NCBI GenBank assembly: GCA_965247735.1
Contig: CBDFHN010000002.1
Coordinates: 3,472,001 to 3,536,000, forward strand
DNA from: JAOXRU01 sp965247735
Lineage (GTDB): Bacteria; Bacteroidota; Bacteroidia; Flavobacteriales; Flavobacteriaceae
Length of the DNA: 64,000 nucleotides
Reading direction: 5' to 3'
The notes beneath the pieces are model-generated. The model had not been told where the DNA came from and made no database searches. It worked only from the letters and a program-made list of their open reading frames with translations. This document shows positions 25,971-35,085 of the stretch, one piece after another (position 1 is the first letter of the stretch; each line of letters starts with the position of its first letter). Position numbers and translations under genes: made by a program.

Positions 25971-26261
25971 CGTGTTTATCAATTCAAACGATTCATTTAC
26001 GTTTGCCTTAAAATCGCTCTTTCTATTTTTTTGAGTAAAAATAAACTCAAAAGTTGGTTCAAAATCCAAGTCAATAATTGTATCTCTGTTCTTATTCTTG
26101 TATTCAGATTTCTGTTTAGTAAAACCACCTGAAATTTGAACATTATACCATCCATTTTCAAGTTCAAAAAAAGGTTTATTCCATTTTTCAGGCGTACTCA
26201 TAAGCTCGTTGGCTTTTTCCTCATTAAAGTCGTTTAAAAAGCACCAAGTAAATAAAATCAC
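25965..26261 (-). CDS. Hypothetical protein
   Basis: A 98-residue protein that I do not recognise. The frame is intact and the first residues (MILFTWCFLNDF) are hydrophobic but too short for a clear membrane segment. The rest is polar, with aromatic strands (LENGWYNVQISGGF, FEPTFEFIFTQKN), like a small beta-rich domain. It starts 4 bp after the stop codon of the DUF3592 gene and so shares its transcript. A later start cannot be excluded. Confidence 0.5.
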   Translation of the reverse strand: MILFTWCFLNDFNEEKANELMSTPEKWNKPFFELENGWYNVQISGGFTKQKSEYKNKNRDTIIDLDFEPTFEFIFTQKNRKSDFKANVNESFELINTN

Positions 26262-26265
26262 TTTT

Positions 26266-26976
26266 TTACTTGGTTACTTTTGGTAAAAATGATAAATCTA
26301 CCGAATATTTTTTAGGGTTATTTCGGTCAATTAAAACATTGATTTTATCTGATTTTATTAAATCAGTAGGGTCAAACCAAACATTATCACTTGTAAAAAC
26401 ATGTAACTCAGATGTTTTTGGGTTTTCCCATTCTGAAACAACTACAAAAGGGGTTTTCCCATTAATAGCCATAGCTGGGTTGATCCTTACTCTCTGAAAA
26501 TCAGTCTTTATTTTTATTCCATTTAGTTTAATATATTCTAGCGTATTCTTTTTAGTCATATTATATGCAATAATACTCCCTCCTATGATAAAAAACACCA
26601 GACCTAATGTTCCTAGTATAGTTGCACCTCCCCAAAGTGAAAAAAAATTTTTTATTTTTGCCTCATTTGGATATTCTGGGATGTAAAGAACATCTACCTT
26701 TTCATTAATATTATGGCTCGGAGTATTACTACTTGTTGATGATAAAAACTCAATCTGTGTGCCATTAGTATCTGTAAACTCAACTAATGACTTGTACATC
26801 ATGGAAATATCAGAAGAATTACTAGAATCCGATCCTACATAATCTACTACTATACCTTGAGTTTTAATGGACTTTTCTATAAATTGGCTAGTATTTTGAT
26901 AGAGAAAAAAGGCTCCTATTAGCATTCCTGCTCCTACAATTGTAAAGACGTTTTTTATAATATCTAGTATTTTCAT
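26266..26976 (-). CDS. DUF3592-domain membrane protein
   Basis: A 236-residue protein with two transmembrane helices (about 10-27, VFTIVGAGMLIGAFFLY, and about 115-138, ATILGTLGLVFFIIGGSII). The extracytoplasmic part between them (TQGIVVDYVGSD, FTDTNGTQIEF, VDVLYIPEYPNEAKI) has the pattern of DUF3592, and the C-terminal half repeats a similar fold (NPKTSELHVFTSDN, INVLIDRNNPKKYSVDLSFL). The function of the family is unknown. It heads a two-gene block within the array. Confidence 0.75.
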   Translation of the reverse strand: MKILDIIKNVFTIVGAGMLIGAFFLYQNTSQFIEKSIKTQGIVVDYVGSDSSNSSDISMMYKSLVEFTDTNGTQIEFLSSTSSNTPSHNINEKVDVLYIPEYPNEAKIKNFFSLWGGATILGTLGLVFFIIGGSIIAYNMTKKNTLEYIKLNGIKIKTDFQRVRINPAMAINGKTPFVVVSEWENPKTSELHVFTSDNVWFDPTDLIKSDKINVLIDRNNPKKYSVDLSFLPKVTK

Positions 26977-27030
26977 TTTTGATAGTTTGTTTTTTATTTA
27001 AAATATTTAGTTAGTTTTCTTAAATGCCAC

Positions 27031-27210
27031 AACGTCTCAGTATAAGAATAGTAAGGGATTAAAAAAGCACTTAATATTCGGTTTATTACTTAGCGAAATT
27101 TACAATTTTTCTTTCAAAAATAATCCGCAAAATTGTAAATTTTGCGGACTATGTTAATATGCTCAAACTTTGGGTTTGGCACTTAACCCTTATTATTTTT
27201 ATACATTGTT
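27031..27210. repeat. attC-like inter-cassette site 6
   Basis: A 180-bp imperfect palindrome. The start AACGTCTCAGTATAAGAATA and the end TATTTTTATACATTGTT are complementary, as are GCGAAATTTACAATTTT and AAAATTGTAAATTTTGC in the middle (one mismatch in 17). It is very similar along its length to site 11, although the genes on either side are unrelated. Confidence 0.82.
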
Positions 27211-27223
27211 ATCTGTCTGGCTT

Positions 27224-28222
27224 TTAGACTATTCTTTTGTTCTGGTTTAAAAAGTTCAATGCATTTTTTATAGCGATTTCAGGATTTGTTGGTTCATAAC
27301 CTAAATCAAGTTTAGACTTACTAATATCCATGTCTTGTTGGACTTTAAAGTACATTCTTACTTGATTCTTTTGGAGCATAGGCTCTTTTCCGTTAAATTT
27401 AGATTGAAATTCAAAAAATATAGCACTTAAATATAGCATCCATTTCGGCATTTTGAATGGTGTTTTTATTTTTTGTTCAGGAAATAATTCTTGAGCAAAA
27501 TGTATTATTTCGGTTAAACCTATTGCTTTTGAAGTTCCTAAACCGTATCGCTCTCCATTTTTTCCATTTACAGACGCTAAATAACACCCTTCTGCAACAT
27601 CCTTCACATTAACCCAATTTATAAAGAATTGGCTATCTGCGAATATTTCTTTGTTTAATACCATTCGCAACATGTTATGAGAGGGAGTTAGTTTGGTGCA
27701 ATCCTCTCCAATCATTGCTGAAGGACAAACACTCACCATTTCAAGGCTGTGTTTTTTTGCAATTTTCCAAGCTAGTTTTTCACTATCTATTTTTGACCTA
27801 TAATAAATGTTCTCTTTTTCATTGTTGTAAATGTCTGGGTTCATTGGTGAAGTTTTTCTACCAATAGCGGCTATAGAGCTGACATAAACAACTTTTTTAA
27901 TTTTCATTTCTACAGCTGCTTCAAGAATGTTTTTGGTAGCTAGCATATTAGCTTCATAAATATCCTTTTCAGGGTTTTTTGTCCATAATTTAAAAACTGC
28001 AGCAATTTGATAAAGAGTATCAACTCCTTCTAATGCTTTTAGTAAACTTTTTTTATCGGCTAAGTCCGCATATATTGGCGTAAAATCTAACCCCATAAAT
28101 GGAGCTTTATCTTCCAGGTTTCTTACAGTTCCTTTTACTTTAATTCCTTTTGTTAGTAGGTTTCTTAAAAGGTTATTTCCTAAATGTCCATTGACACCTG
28201 TTATTAACGATGTTTCCTTCAT
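27224..28222 (-). CDS. NAD(P)-dependent epimerase/reductase (extended SDR), cassette copy
   Basis: A 332-residue extended short-chain dehydrogenase. The nucleotide-binding motif is TGVNGHLGNNL (GxxGxxG type), the catalytic Y-x-x-x-K is YYRSK near residue 142, and VYVSSIAAIG precedes it. Relatives include dihydroflavonol-4-reductase-like and epimerase-like enzymes; the substrate is unknown. It lies 63 bp downstream of a Crp/Fnr regulator gene. A paralogous pair in the same order lies at 42321-43966. The stop codon is 14 bp from the right end of site 6. Confidence 0.87.
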   Translation of the reverse strand: MKETSLITGVNGHLGNNLLRNLLTKGIKVKGTVRNLEDKAPFMGLDFTPIYADLADKKSLLKALEGVDTLYQIAAVFKLWTKNPEKDIYEANMLATKNILEAAVEMKIKKVVYVSSIAAIGRKTSPMNPDIYNNEKENIYYRSKIDSEKLAWKIAKKHSLEMVSVCPSAMIGEDCTKLTPSHNMLRMVLNKEIFADSQFFINWVNVKDVAEGCYLASVNGKNGERYGLGTSKAIGLTEIIHFAQELFPEQKIKTPFKMPKWMLYLSAIFFEFQSKFNGKEPMLQKNQVRMYFKVQQDMDISKSKLDLGYEPTNPEIAIKNALNFLNQNKRIV

Positions 28223-28285
28223 TTTCTTATTTTTAATATGAATTACAAAGGAAGCTATTCAATATAGGGTAAGAGATAACAATTG

Positions 28286-28864
28286 TTAGGAAATAGTCTG
28301 TTGACTTCTTAGACGACTAAGAGATTCAGGCTTCATCCCTAAATAGGATGCAATATAAATTATAGGGACATTCTGTATGATAAGAGGTTTTTCAGTCATC
28401 AATTTTTGATAGCGTTCATTTGCTTTTAGTTTCGCAAAACCTCTTATTCTTTCTTCTTTTTTTAGAATGTCATTTTTTAGAAATTTCATTCCTAATTGAT
28501 ACCATTTAGGGTTAAGAGCACAAAGTTGTTCAAATGACTCCTCTGATATAATACAGATTTTACAATCACTAATACATTGACTACTTTCAAACGATTTCTC
28601 ATTTTTCAAAAGGCTATACATGGAACATACCAATTCTCCTTTACCTAAAATATCTGTAGTTATTTCCTCTCCAAGTTTAGAAATATGATGAGTTCTAACA
28701 ATACCTTCAAGGATTAAATAAAAATCTGATGATTTTGTATTTTCTTCTATTATAAAATCCTTTTTTGAGTAGTTTTTTAATTCAAAATATTTTTCGATTG
28801 ACTCATTATCATTTGTGTCAAAACTAAAGTAGTCTATTAGGTATGTTTTTAATTCTGGTATCAT
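28286..28864 (-). CDS. Crp/Fnr-family transcriptional regulator, cassette copy
   Basis: A 192-residue regulator with an N-terminal cyclic-nucleotide-binding-like jelly roll (FYLILEGIVRTHHISKLGEEITTDILGKGELV) and a compact C-terminal winged helix ending ASYLGMKPESLSRLRSQQTIS. It lacks the Cys cluster of Fnr. The first gene of a two-gene block with the reductase, it starts 12 bp from the block's right boundary arm ACAGGTAAC, so any promoter must lie in or beyond the palindromic site. The effector is unknown. Confidence 0.86.
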   Translation of the reverse strand: MIPELKTYLIDYFSFDTNDNESIEKYFELKNYSKKDFIIEENTKSSDFYLILEGIVRTHHISKLGEEITTDILGKGELVCSMYSLLKNEKSFESSQCISDCKICIISEESFEQLCALNPKWYQLGMKFLKNDILKKEERIRGFAKLKANERYQKLMTEKPLIIQNVPIIYIASYLGMKPESLSRLRSQQTIS

Positions 28865-28881
28865 TTTTTTAGCTTACAGGT

Positions 28882-29068
28882 AACGTTTTGTGTATAAAAC
28901 GTAGCGTATTTAAAAGTACAAATTTTCGGATTAGCACTTAGCCACATTTTTATATTTTGTTATTATCTTTTTTGTTTTAATTGCCAAATTTAAAAATTTG
29001 GCGGTCTTTTTAAATAAACACGAACCTTTCGGTTTAGCACTTAATAGCTATGTTTTATACACTTTGTT
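28882..29068. repeat. attC-like inter-cassette site 7
   Basis: A 187-bp palindrome. AACGTTTTGTGTATAAAACGTAGC at the start pairs with the end GCTATGTTTTATACACTTTGTT, leaving a small unpaired part next to AACG. A local hairpin GCCAAATTT-AA-AAATTTGGC (28983-29002) marks its right half. It is the clearest uninterrupted example of the start seen split by the IS1182-like copy at site 9. Confidence 0.82.
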
Positions 29069-29138
29069 GAACTAAACCTAAAGGTAGCTTCCTACTCATT
29101 ACGGAATAAATGACTACCTTATTAGTTCACTATAATAG

Positions 29139-29479
29139 TTTGAAACTATAGAAAAAAAGGCAAAAAGGAATATTTAAGACTAGCATCAAAAGAATTTATC
29201 CGCCGGTTTGCACTACATATTTTACCCAAAGAATTTGTTCGTATTCGTCATTATGGATTTTTAAGTACTACAGGAAAACGGTTGTACCTAAAAAAGATAA
29301 AAGATCAATTAGGCAAAGTCAAATTAAAAACAAAACCAGAGTTAAAACACCTAGCTTGTTCAAAGTGTAAACAAGGACGTTTAGTAACTATAGCTGTTTT
29401 TGATGCTAGAGGTATACCAAAACACTGGTTAGATAAGATAAAAAACATCATGTTAAAAAAATTAAACGCTAGGACGTAA
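29139..29479 (+). pseudogene. IS91-family transposase, C-terminal remnant
   Basis: An open frame with no start codon (a stop precedes 29139) translates to YLRLASKEFIRRFALHILPK followed by FVRIRHYGFLS and a Cys pair (ACSKCKQGRLVTI). This is the C-terminal core of IS91-type rolling-circle (Y2) transposases. The N-terminal part with the catalytic tyrosines is missing, so it cannot be active. It occupies a block of its own between sites 7 and 8, whose arms GTTGAACTAAACC (29066) and GGTTCAGTCAAC (29681) are nearly complementary. The 200 bp after it hold no frame. Confidence 0.75.
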
Positions 29480-29689
29480 TAGTATAGCTATGCCTATAAT
29501 CAAGATAGCAACATAAAACATTTGGTACCTGCTGATAATGAGTTAATTAATACTGAAAAGTAATTATTCAAACACTATTATACAGTACTATTTTACCTAA
29601 ATGGCTTCAAAAAGAAGCATTCACAAACACAAGAGTATCTTCTCAAAACCCATAGCAATTAGCCAATGACTTTTTTGCCCGGTTCAGTC

Positions 29690-29736
29690 AACACGGTGTT
29701 CATGTTGGGTCGTACCGACCACACGAACACTTAGTT
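29690..29736. repeat. attC-like inter-cassette site 8 (minimal, strong hairpin)
   Basis: Only 47 bp long, from AAC to GTT. GTGTTC (29696-29701) pairs with GAACAC (29725-29730) and GGTCG (29708-29712) with CGACC (29716-29720) around a TAC loop. In size and shape it is close to a small integron attC site. An IS91 terminal hairpin is an alternative, given the adjacent remnant. Confidence 0.6.
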
Positions 29737-29751
29737 ATTAGGTGTAGTTTT

Positions 29752-30651
29752 TTATTCTCTTTTGTTTATTAATGAGATAATAGCTTTAGTAAATTCTTCA
29801 GGTGCTTCCTGTGGTAAATTATGTCCAATGCCTTTAATAATTCTTCTTTCATATTCTCCTGTAAAAAAAACAGCATCATAATCTATTTCACTAAAAGGAA
29901 CAACTCCGTCAGAATCAGCTTCGAGCACTATAGTTTGCACTTGTATTTTCGGTTGAATTGATAACTTTTGTTCCATCTCTTCAAATTTTGGGTCTCCATT
30001 TACTAATCCATATCGATGTCGATAAGAATGAATGACTATTTCTACAAAATCAGGATTATCGAATGAAATCGCGGATTCTTCAAAAGTGTCATCATCAAAT
30101 TCCCAAGTTGGAGACCAATCGCTCCATAAAACCTTACATAATTCTTTTCTGTATTTTGATAATCCTAAACACCCTCTTTCAGTATGAAAATAGTATTGAT
30201 ACCAATATAGTTTTTCTATTACGGGATTAACTGGCTCTGTTGATTTTGCAATATTTTGGATGCAATATCCAGAAGCTGATAGAAGTCCAATTACTCGATT
30301 TGGATAAATTGCAGAAACAATACAAGCAACACGACCACCCCAATCATAACCAGAAATTAAAGCTTTGTCTATTGAAAGCTTATCCATTAATTCAATAAGG
30401 TCATACGCTAGTGCTGCTTGTTGCCCCGATCGGATTGTGCTGTCTGATAAGAAACGAGTAGCTCCAAATCCACGAAGATATGGAACGATAACCCAATAAT
30501 TTTCTGTTGACAAAAGTTTTGTTACGTTGTCGTAAGCTCGTACATCGTAAGGAAATCCGTGTAGAAGAATTACTGGAATTCCGTTTGTGTTTCCGTTACA
30601 TTCATAAGCAATACAGAGGTCACTTGTATTTATATATTTCAATTTATTCAT
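29752..30651 (-). CDS. Alpha/beta hydrolase, epoxide hydrolase-like
   Basis: A 299-residue hydrolase of the epoxide hydrolase/haloalkane dehalogenase type. The oxyanion motif is LLHGFPYDVRAYD near residue 28, and the nucleophile elbow is GYDWGG with Asp (not Ser) near residue 103, as in enzymes forming an aspartyl-ester intermediate. The catalytic His is in GIGHNLPQEAPEEF close to the C-terminus. No signal peptide. The gene fills its block, which is bracketed by TTAGGTGTA (29738) and TACACCTAA (30731). Confidence 0.85.
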   Translation of the reverse strand: MNKLKYINTSDLCIAYECNGNTNGIPVILLHGFPYDVRAYDNVTKLLSTENYWVIVPYLRGFGATRFLSDSTIRSGQQAALAYDLIELMDKLSIDKALISGYDWGGRVACIVSAIYPNRVIGLLSASGYCIQNIAKSTEPVNPVIEKLYWYQYYFHTERGCLGLSKYRKELCKVLWSDWSPTWEFDDDTFEESAISFDNPDFVEIVIHSYRHRYGLVNGDPKFEEMEQKLSIQPKIQVQTIVLEADSDGVVPFSEIDYDAVFFTGEYERRIIKGIGHNLPQEAPEEFTKAIISLINKRE

Positions 30652-30741
30652 TCATCTATTTTTGGTTTCATACAGCAAATTTAAAATTTTGTTGTGTTAA
30701 GTTCTTGAATTCATGAGTTCATTTTTTTATTACACCTAACG

Positions 30742-31689
30742 GGAGTCTGCTCACAAACTCCGTATTTTTGATTAAAGATATAGAAATAAGCGAAAATAAG
30801 CTTATCTCTTGATGTTTTATTTATGCTATTTTTAGTGTATTAAAGTCTTGTTTAAAAATGATAGGCGCTAAAAAGACCTTATAAGAACTAATCAATACCT
30901 TTAAAAGGTAAACAGCATCTTTTAGCCTTGTCTTTAACTCATTTATCCCGCAAATAGACACAAGTCTTCTAAGGTTATAGCACATCATCATTAGGTTTAC
31001 TTCTGAGAGTACATTTTGTTTGCCTTTCATTAACGTAAAAGTAAATCCCCATTGCCTTTTTAATGTACCAAATTGATGTTCTGTAATTCCTCTATTTTAG
31101 TATTGATGTACTCAATATGTCTTTGAATCTTCTTTTGGTTAAAATTATTTTTCAATGCATTCTGGGCTCTTATTTTAAAAGAATCAATGGCAATGGTATC
31201 TCCAGATATTAAATTCCAGTCTTTAAGTAAACTCACAAAAAAGCGAAACGTTTTTTTAAAAGCTTTTGCATTATCTTTTCTGAAATAGGCAATGGTTCTA
31301 GCAGATGGATGAAGTCCTTTAATTAGCTAAATAACTTCCATATTAACTTTGGTGGCATGTGCTAATTTTCTAGAAGATCTTAACTGATTTTTGTAACCAT
31401 AAAGATATAATTTAAGTAAATCAGAAGAATGAAAAGCAGGTCTACCTTCCGATTGCAAAACATCATTAAAGCCTAATTCATTTAAAGGAAGAATCCTTAC
31501 AAAAAGATGAACTATTCTAGCCCAAGAATCCTTGCTTACATAAGAATCAAAGTTCATCATTATAAACTGAGATCTATCAAAACCCTTTATAAAATCCATA
31601 TCATAATAGTGTTTGATTATACACTATAAGTTACAAAATAAGAAGGACTTATGGAAGTATTTGATAAAGAGTTTTTGCGCAGTCTGACG
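30742..31689 (-). mobile_element. IS1182-like element, internally deleted (copy A)
   Basis: About 948 bp, inserted in inter-cassette site 9 immediately after AACG or ACG. Terminal inverted repeats are imperfect: AGTCTGCTCACAAACTC at the left and GAGTTTTTGCGCAGTCT at the right. ACG is present at both junctions, a possible target duplication. Removing the element restores TAACG-GTTTGTGTATG, matching the intact start of site 7. It shares its whole length and its internal deletion with copy B. Confidence 0.75.
30821..31599 (-). pseudogene. IS1182-family transposase, dead (copy A)
   Basis: The N-terminal part reads RPAFHSSDLLKLYLYGYKNQ and LRSSRKLAHATKVNMEVI, followed by a TAG stop in place of the Trp found in copy B. 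The frame then continues to about 31090 (GDTIAIDSFKIRAQNALKNN, with the first catalytic Asp). The centre of the protein is missing. The C-terminal part (EHQFGTLKRQWGFTFTLMKG, with CYNLRRLVSICG) follows in another frame. It cannot give an active transposase. Confidence 0.78.
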
Positions 31690-31866
31690 GTTTGTGTATG
31701 TGGAGTGCGGGATTAAAAGTTGCGAATTTTCAATTACGCACGGAGCCAATTCGTTTATTCATAATTTCAAATTTTCCGTCAATCGTCAAAGACGAATTGG
31801 CGGTGTTGCAACAACGAGCCGCAGCCCCAAGAACCGCTGAACCCCGCATTACATATACACTTTGTT
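31690..31866. repeat. attC-like inter-cassette site 9 (body, split by copy A)
   Basis: The site starts with AAC at 30738-30740 and continues here after the inserted element, ending GTT at 31864-31866. GTTTGTGTATGTGGAGTGCGG pairs with the end CCCCGCATTACATATACAC, and GCCAATTCG (31745-31753) with CGAATTGGC (31793-31801). Confidence 0.75.
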
Positions 31867-31877
31867 GTGTGTAGGTT

Positions 31878-33011
31878 TTATTCATTTTTCAACAATTTAT
31901 TAAGCTTAATAGTCAGATTATCGATATTTTGTTTTGTAATAATTAACGGAGGTAAAAATCGCAATGTGTTTTGCTTAAAACCTGATATAATTCCATCCTC
32001 AAATAATCTCTCGCTTAGGTTCAATCCATTAACAGAATCGTTTAATTCCAAAGCAAGCATTAATCCTTTTGCCCTAACTTCTTTGATTTTGTTGGGGTAA
32101 TTGTCCTTTAAGTTTACCAATTGGGCTTTAAAATATTGTCCATTAGAGATACAGTTTTCAAGGACTTTTTCTTCTTTCATTATTTTTATTACTTCAAGTC
32201 CAATTGCACAACCCAATGGGTCGTTTTGATGAGACTGAGCATAAACAAATAAATCATCACGCAACCTTTCTACAATTACAGAATTAACTGTAACGGCACT
32301 TATGGGGTATCCATTTCCTAAAGCCTTACCTGTTACAACAATGTCAGGAATAATCTCATAATTTTGAAATCCAAACCATTTTCCAAGTCTGCCCATTCCT
32401 GTTGTTACTTCTTCTGCTATTATTAAGCAATTATTAGCTCTCGCCGATTTTGCTATTTTATTAATAAAATCATTGGAAGGGAATCTAACAATTTCAACCG
32501 AAGCTCCTCCCGTTTCCATTACAAATGCTGCAATTTCACTAAAATCAATGTTGTTTAGTGAGCTTATGTCGTTAAAATTCACATTTTCAAGAAGCTCGTT
32601 ATCTGCCCGAATTTGTCCAAAACCGTAGGCACTTAGGTATGAATTACTAATTTTTAAAATTTTCTTTCTTTTGGTCAATCTTTGGACTATTGAGATTGAT
32701 AAATTTACTGATTCAGAACCTGAACTTAGAAATACGCTTGCGCCATTTTCAAAACCAATCAAACGTTGCAATTCGTAAGATAATTTTTCTGAAAGCACGT
32801 TTCTAAATCTATATCCGTGATGGATTGATTTTCTCGATTGTTCCTCAATAATCTCAACAATCTTTTTGTGACTATGTCCAAGATTAGCGCACCATACTCC
32901 CGATTCAAAATCTATATACTCTTTCCCTTTAGAATCATATTGATAGCAGCCTACTGATTTCTCAATTATTCTATCACTTGATTTGTAAAATGGTATTATA
33001 CTTTTGTTCAT
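31878..33011 (-). CDS. Class III PLP-dependent aminotransferase
   Basis: A 377-residue aminotransferase of the acetylornithine/ornithine/GABA type. Class III marks are ANLGHSHKKIVEII, the phosphate-binding VFLSSGSESVNLSI, the EEVTTGMGRLG segment with the Asp replaced by Glu, and the PLP lysine in DIVVTGKALGNGYPIS. The length is slightly short for the family, mostly at the N-terminus. The amine donor is unknown. The block is bracketed by GTTGTGTGTA (31864) and TACACACAAC (33045), perfectly complementary over 10 bp. Confidence 0.86.
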   Translation of the reverse strand: MNKSIIPFYKSSDRIIEKSVGCYQYDSKGKEYIDFESGVWCANLGHSHKKIVEIIEEQSRKSIHHGYRFRNVLSEKLSYELQRLIGFENGASVFLSSGSESVNLSISIVQRLTKRKKILKISNSYLSAYGFGQIRADNELLENVNFNDISSLNNIDFSEIAAFVMETGGASVEIVRFPSNDFINKIAKSARANNCLIIAEEVTTGMGRLGKWFGFQNYEIIPDIVVTGKALGNGYPISAVTVNSVIVERLRDDLFVYAQSHQNDPLGCAIGLEVIKIMKEEKVLENCISNGQYFKAQLVNLKDNYPNKIKEVRAKGLMLALELNDSVNGLNLSERLFEDGIISGFKQNTLRFLPPLIITKQNIDNLTIKLNKLLKNE

Positions 33012-33215
33012 TGTTTATCTTTTTGCAGAGCGCTCTTTTAAACTTACACACAACGGGAGTCTGCGCACAAACTCCGTATTTTTGATTAAAGATATACAAA
33101 TAAGCGAAAATAAGCTTTTCTCTTGATGTTTTATTTATGCTATTTTTAGTGTATTAAAGTCTTGTTTAAAAATGATAGGCGCTAAAAAGAGCTTATAATG
33201 GATACACTACAGCAA

Positions 33216-33454
33216 GCTGACCCCTCTTAGGGGCAATCAAAACGGCTATAAAAACAACTGTCGTTCTGTCTGATGCTGACCCCTCTACACTAAAAGATAG
33301 CCAAATTTGGGTTCAAAAATAGTTTTGGACGCTTTTGTATTGTTATTCTGAATCAAGCTGACCCCCTTTTGGAGTTGGTTTTGTATTATTCTGGAGGATA
33401 TTGCCCCCTCTAAGCGAGTAATTCTTTATAAGATTCTGGACTATACTGACCCCT
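33216..33454 (+). repeat. IS21-type multiple terminal repeats (left end)
   Basis: GCTGACCCCTC occurs at 33216-33226 and 33275-33285, GCTGACCCCC at 33357-33366 and ACTGACCCCT at 33445-33454. The inverse, GAGGGGTCAGT (35843-35853) and GGGGGGTCAGT (35865-35875), is at the right end. Such repeats are the transposase binding sites of IS21 elements. Confidence 0.82.
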
Positions 33455-33508
33455 TTGGTTATTTGATTTTGGTTTTACTTGATGGTTTTAACCATCAAAA
33501 GATAGTCT

Positions 33509-35059
33509 ATGGCTGGAAAACCAAAACGTATGAGTCTTGTAAAACAATTATTAAGAATGCACCATCAGGGCAAAGGCTATAAAACCATAGCCAGAATCCT
33601 TGGTGTGAGTAAAAACACGGTAAAGAATTATGTAGCCAAAGTTACCGTAAGCGGTATCCCCATAGCAACACTGCTTGCCTTAGAGGACCCTGAATTGGAA
33701 GCTTCACTTTTACCTGGGAATCCCGCTTATAGAGATGCTCGTTATCAGCCTTTAAAAGAGCAGTTAGACTATTACGCCAAAGAGCTCAATAAGGTTGGTG
33801 TTAACCGAATGGTTCTATGGGAAGAATACAAATCTGGATCTCCAGATAATCATTATTGTTACAGTCAGTTCTGCTCTGTTTTACGACAACATTATAAAGC
33901 AGGCAAGCCTTCTTTAAGCTTAGAACATCATCCTGGTGATAAACTTTATATTGATTTTGCAGGGAAGCTTTTATCTTATATCGATAAAGAAACGGGAGAA
34001 GAAATACCCGTACAGGTTTTTGTTGCATGTCTCCCTTATTCGGACTATGCTTTTGCCTTGGCTGTACCTAGCCAAAAGACAGATGATTTTATCCATGCCT
34101 TGCAATGTTGTTTAAAGGATTTATCAGGAGTCCCTCAAACATTGGTTCCCGATAACTTAAAAGCAGCGGTAGTTAAAGCCAGTAGATATGAACCTACCAT
34201 TAACAAGGTTTTGGAGGATTTTGCCAATCATTACACCACTACCGTTACTCCTGCAAGGGTAAGGAAGCCACAGGATAAGGCATTGGTCGAGAATCAGGTA
34301 AAACTAATCTACTCCAGGGTATATGCCAAAATACGCCACCAGCAATTCTTCGATATTACTAGTTTGAACAAGGCTATTAAAGATAAAATGCAGGCACACA
34401 ACCAAACCCGTATGCAGCAAAAGGATTACTCAAGGGTAGAGAAGTTTATTGCCGATGAGAAACAAACTTTATCACCGCTACCTACCCATGATTTTGAGGT
34501 GAAATATTATAAGAGCCTCAAGGTGGCGCATAACAATCATATTTATCTAGGGACTGATAAACATCACTATAGCGTGCCTTTTACTTATATAGGAAGGCAA
34601 ACCAGAGTCATTTATACCAGAAGTATTGTACGAATCTTTGGAGATCGAGGGACGCTTATTGCAACGCATCCCAGAAGTTTAAAAAAATCAGGATACACCA
34701 CCCAAAAGGAACATTTATGTTCTACTCATCAATACTATAAACAGCGCAGTCCAACATACTATATGCAAAGAGGGTATCGCCATTCTGAGACGCTCTATCA
34801 ATACATTAATGCGTTGTTTAAACAGGATAAATACCCTGAACAACTCTATAGAACCAGTGAGGGGATCTTGAAACTCTCCAAGCATACCGATACTGGAGAA
34901 TTTATCAAAGCCTGTGAAATTGCCATGCAATGTAGCAATTATTCCTATGGTTTTTTAAAACGAATCTTGGAAAATAAAATGGTAGAAGCTACTCAGGATG
35001 TCCCTGATGCCCCATTACCCAAACACAATAATATTAGAGGAGCAAACTCCTATAAATAA
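33509..35059 (+). CDS. istA: IS21-family transposase IstA
   Basis: A 516-residue DDE transposase. The N-terminal helix-turn-helix (KTIARILGVSKNTVKNYVAK, about residues 21-40) binds the terminal repeats. The rve-type catalytic core has its three acidic residues in KLYIDFAGK, TLVPDNLKAAV and DKALVENQVK. The C-terminal region (HHYSVPFTYIGRQTRV) is a beta-barrel domain typical of the family. It acts with the ATPase encoded 26 bp downstream. The frame is full length and shows no damage. Confidence 0.93.
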   Translation: MAGKPKRMSLVKQLLRMHHQGKGYKTIARILGVSKNTVKNYVAKVTVSGIPIATLLALEDPELEASLLPGNPAYRDARYQPLKEQLDYYAKELNKVGVNRMVLWEEYKSGSPDNHYCYSQFCSVLRQHYKAGKPSLSLEHHPGDKLYIDFAGKLLSYIDKETGEEIPVQVFVACLPYSDYAFALAVPSQKTDDFIHALQCCLKDLSGVPQTLVPDNLKAAVVKASRYEPTINKVLEDFANHYTTTVTPARVRKPQDKALVENQVKLIYSRVYAKIRHQQFFDITSLNKAIKDKMQAHNQTRMQQKDYSRVEKFIADEKQTLSPLPTHDFEVKYYKSLKVAHNNHIYLGTDKHHYSVPFTYIGRQTRVIYTRSIVRIFGDRGTLIATHPRSLKKSGYTTQKEHLCSTHQYYKQRSPTYYMQRGYRHSETLYQYINALFKQDKYPEQLYRTSEGILKLSKHTDTGEFIKACEIAMQCSNYSYGFLKRILENKMVEATQDVPDAPLPKHNNIRGANSYK

Positions 35060-35085
35060 CAACTTTAATTTTAAATCAATAGCAA

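Noticed and set aside
22196..30651. Phage or conjugative element origin of the accessory region
   Set aside because: No structural phage, integrase, relaxase or type IV secretion genes are present; only insertion sequences and the array sites are seen.
31690..33054. Composite transposon formed by IS1182-like copies A and B around the aminotransferase gene
   Set aside because: Each copy sits in its own array site, both site halves are preserved around each copy, and the block ends of the aminotransferase gene are intact and complementary. Independent insertions explain this better. Both transposases are also dead.
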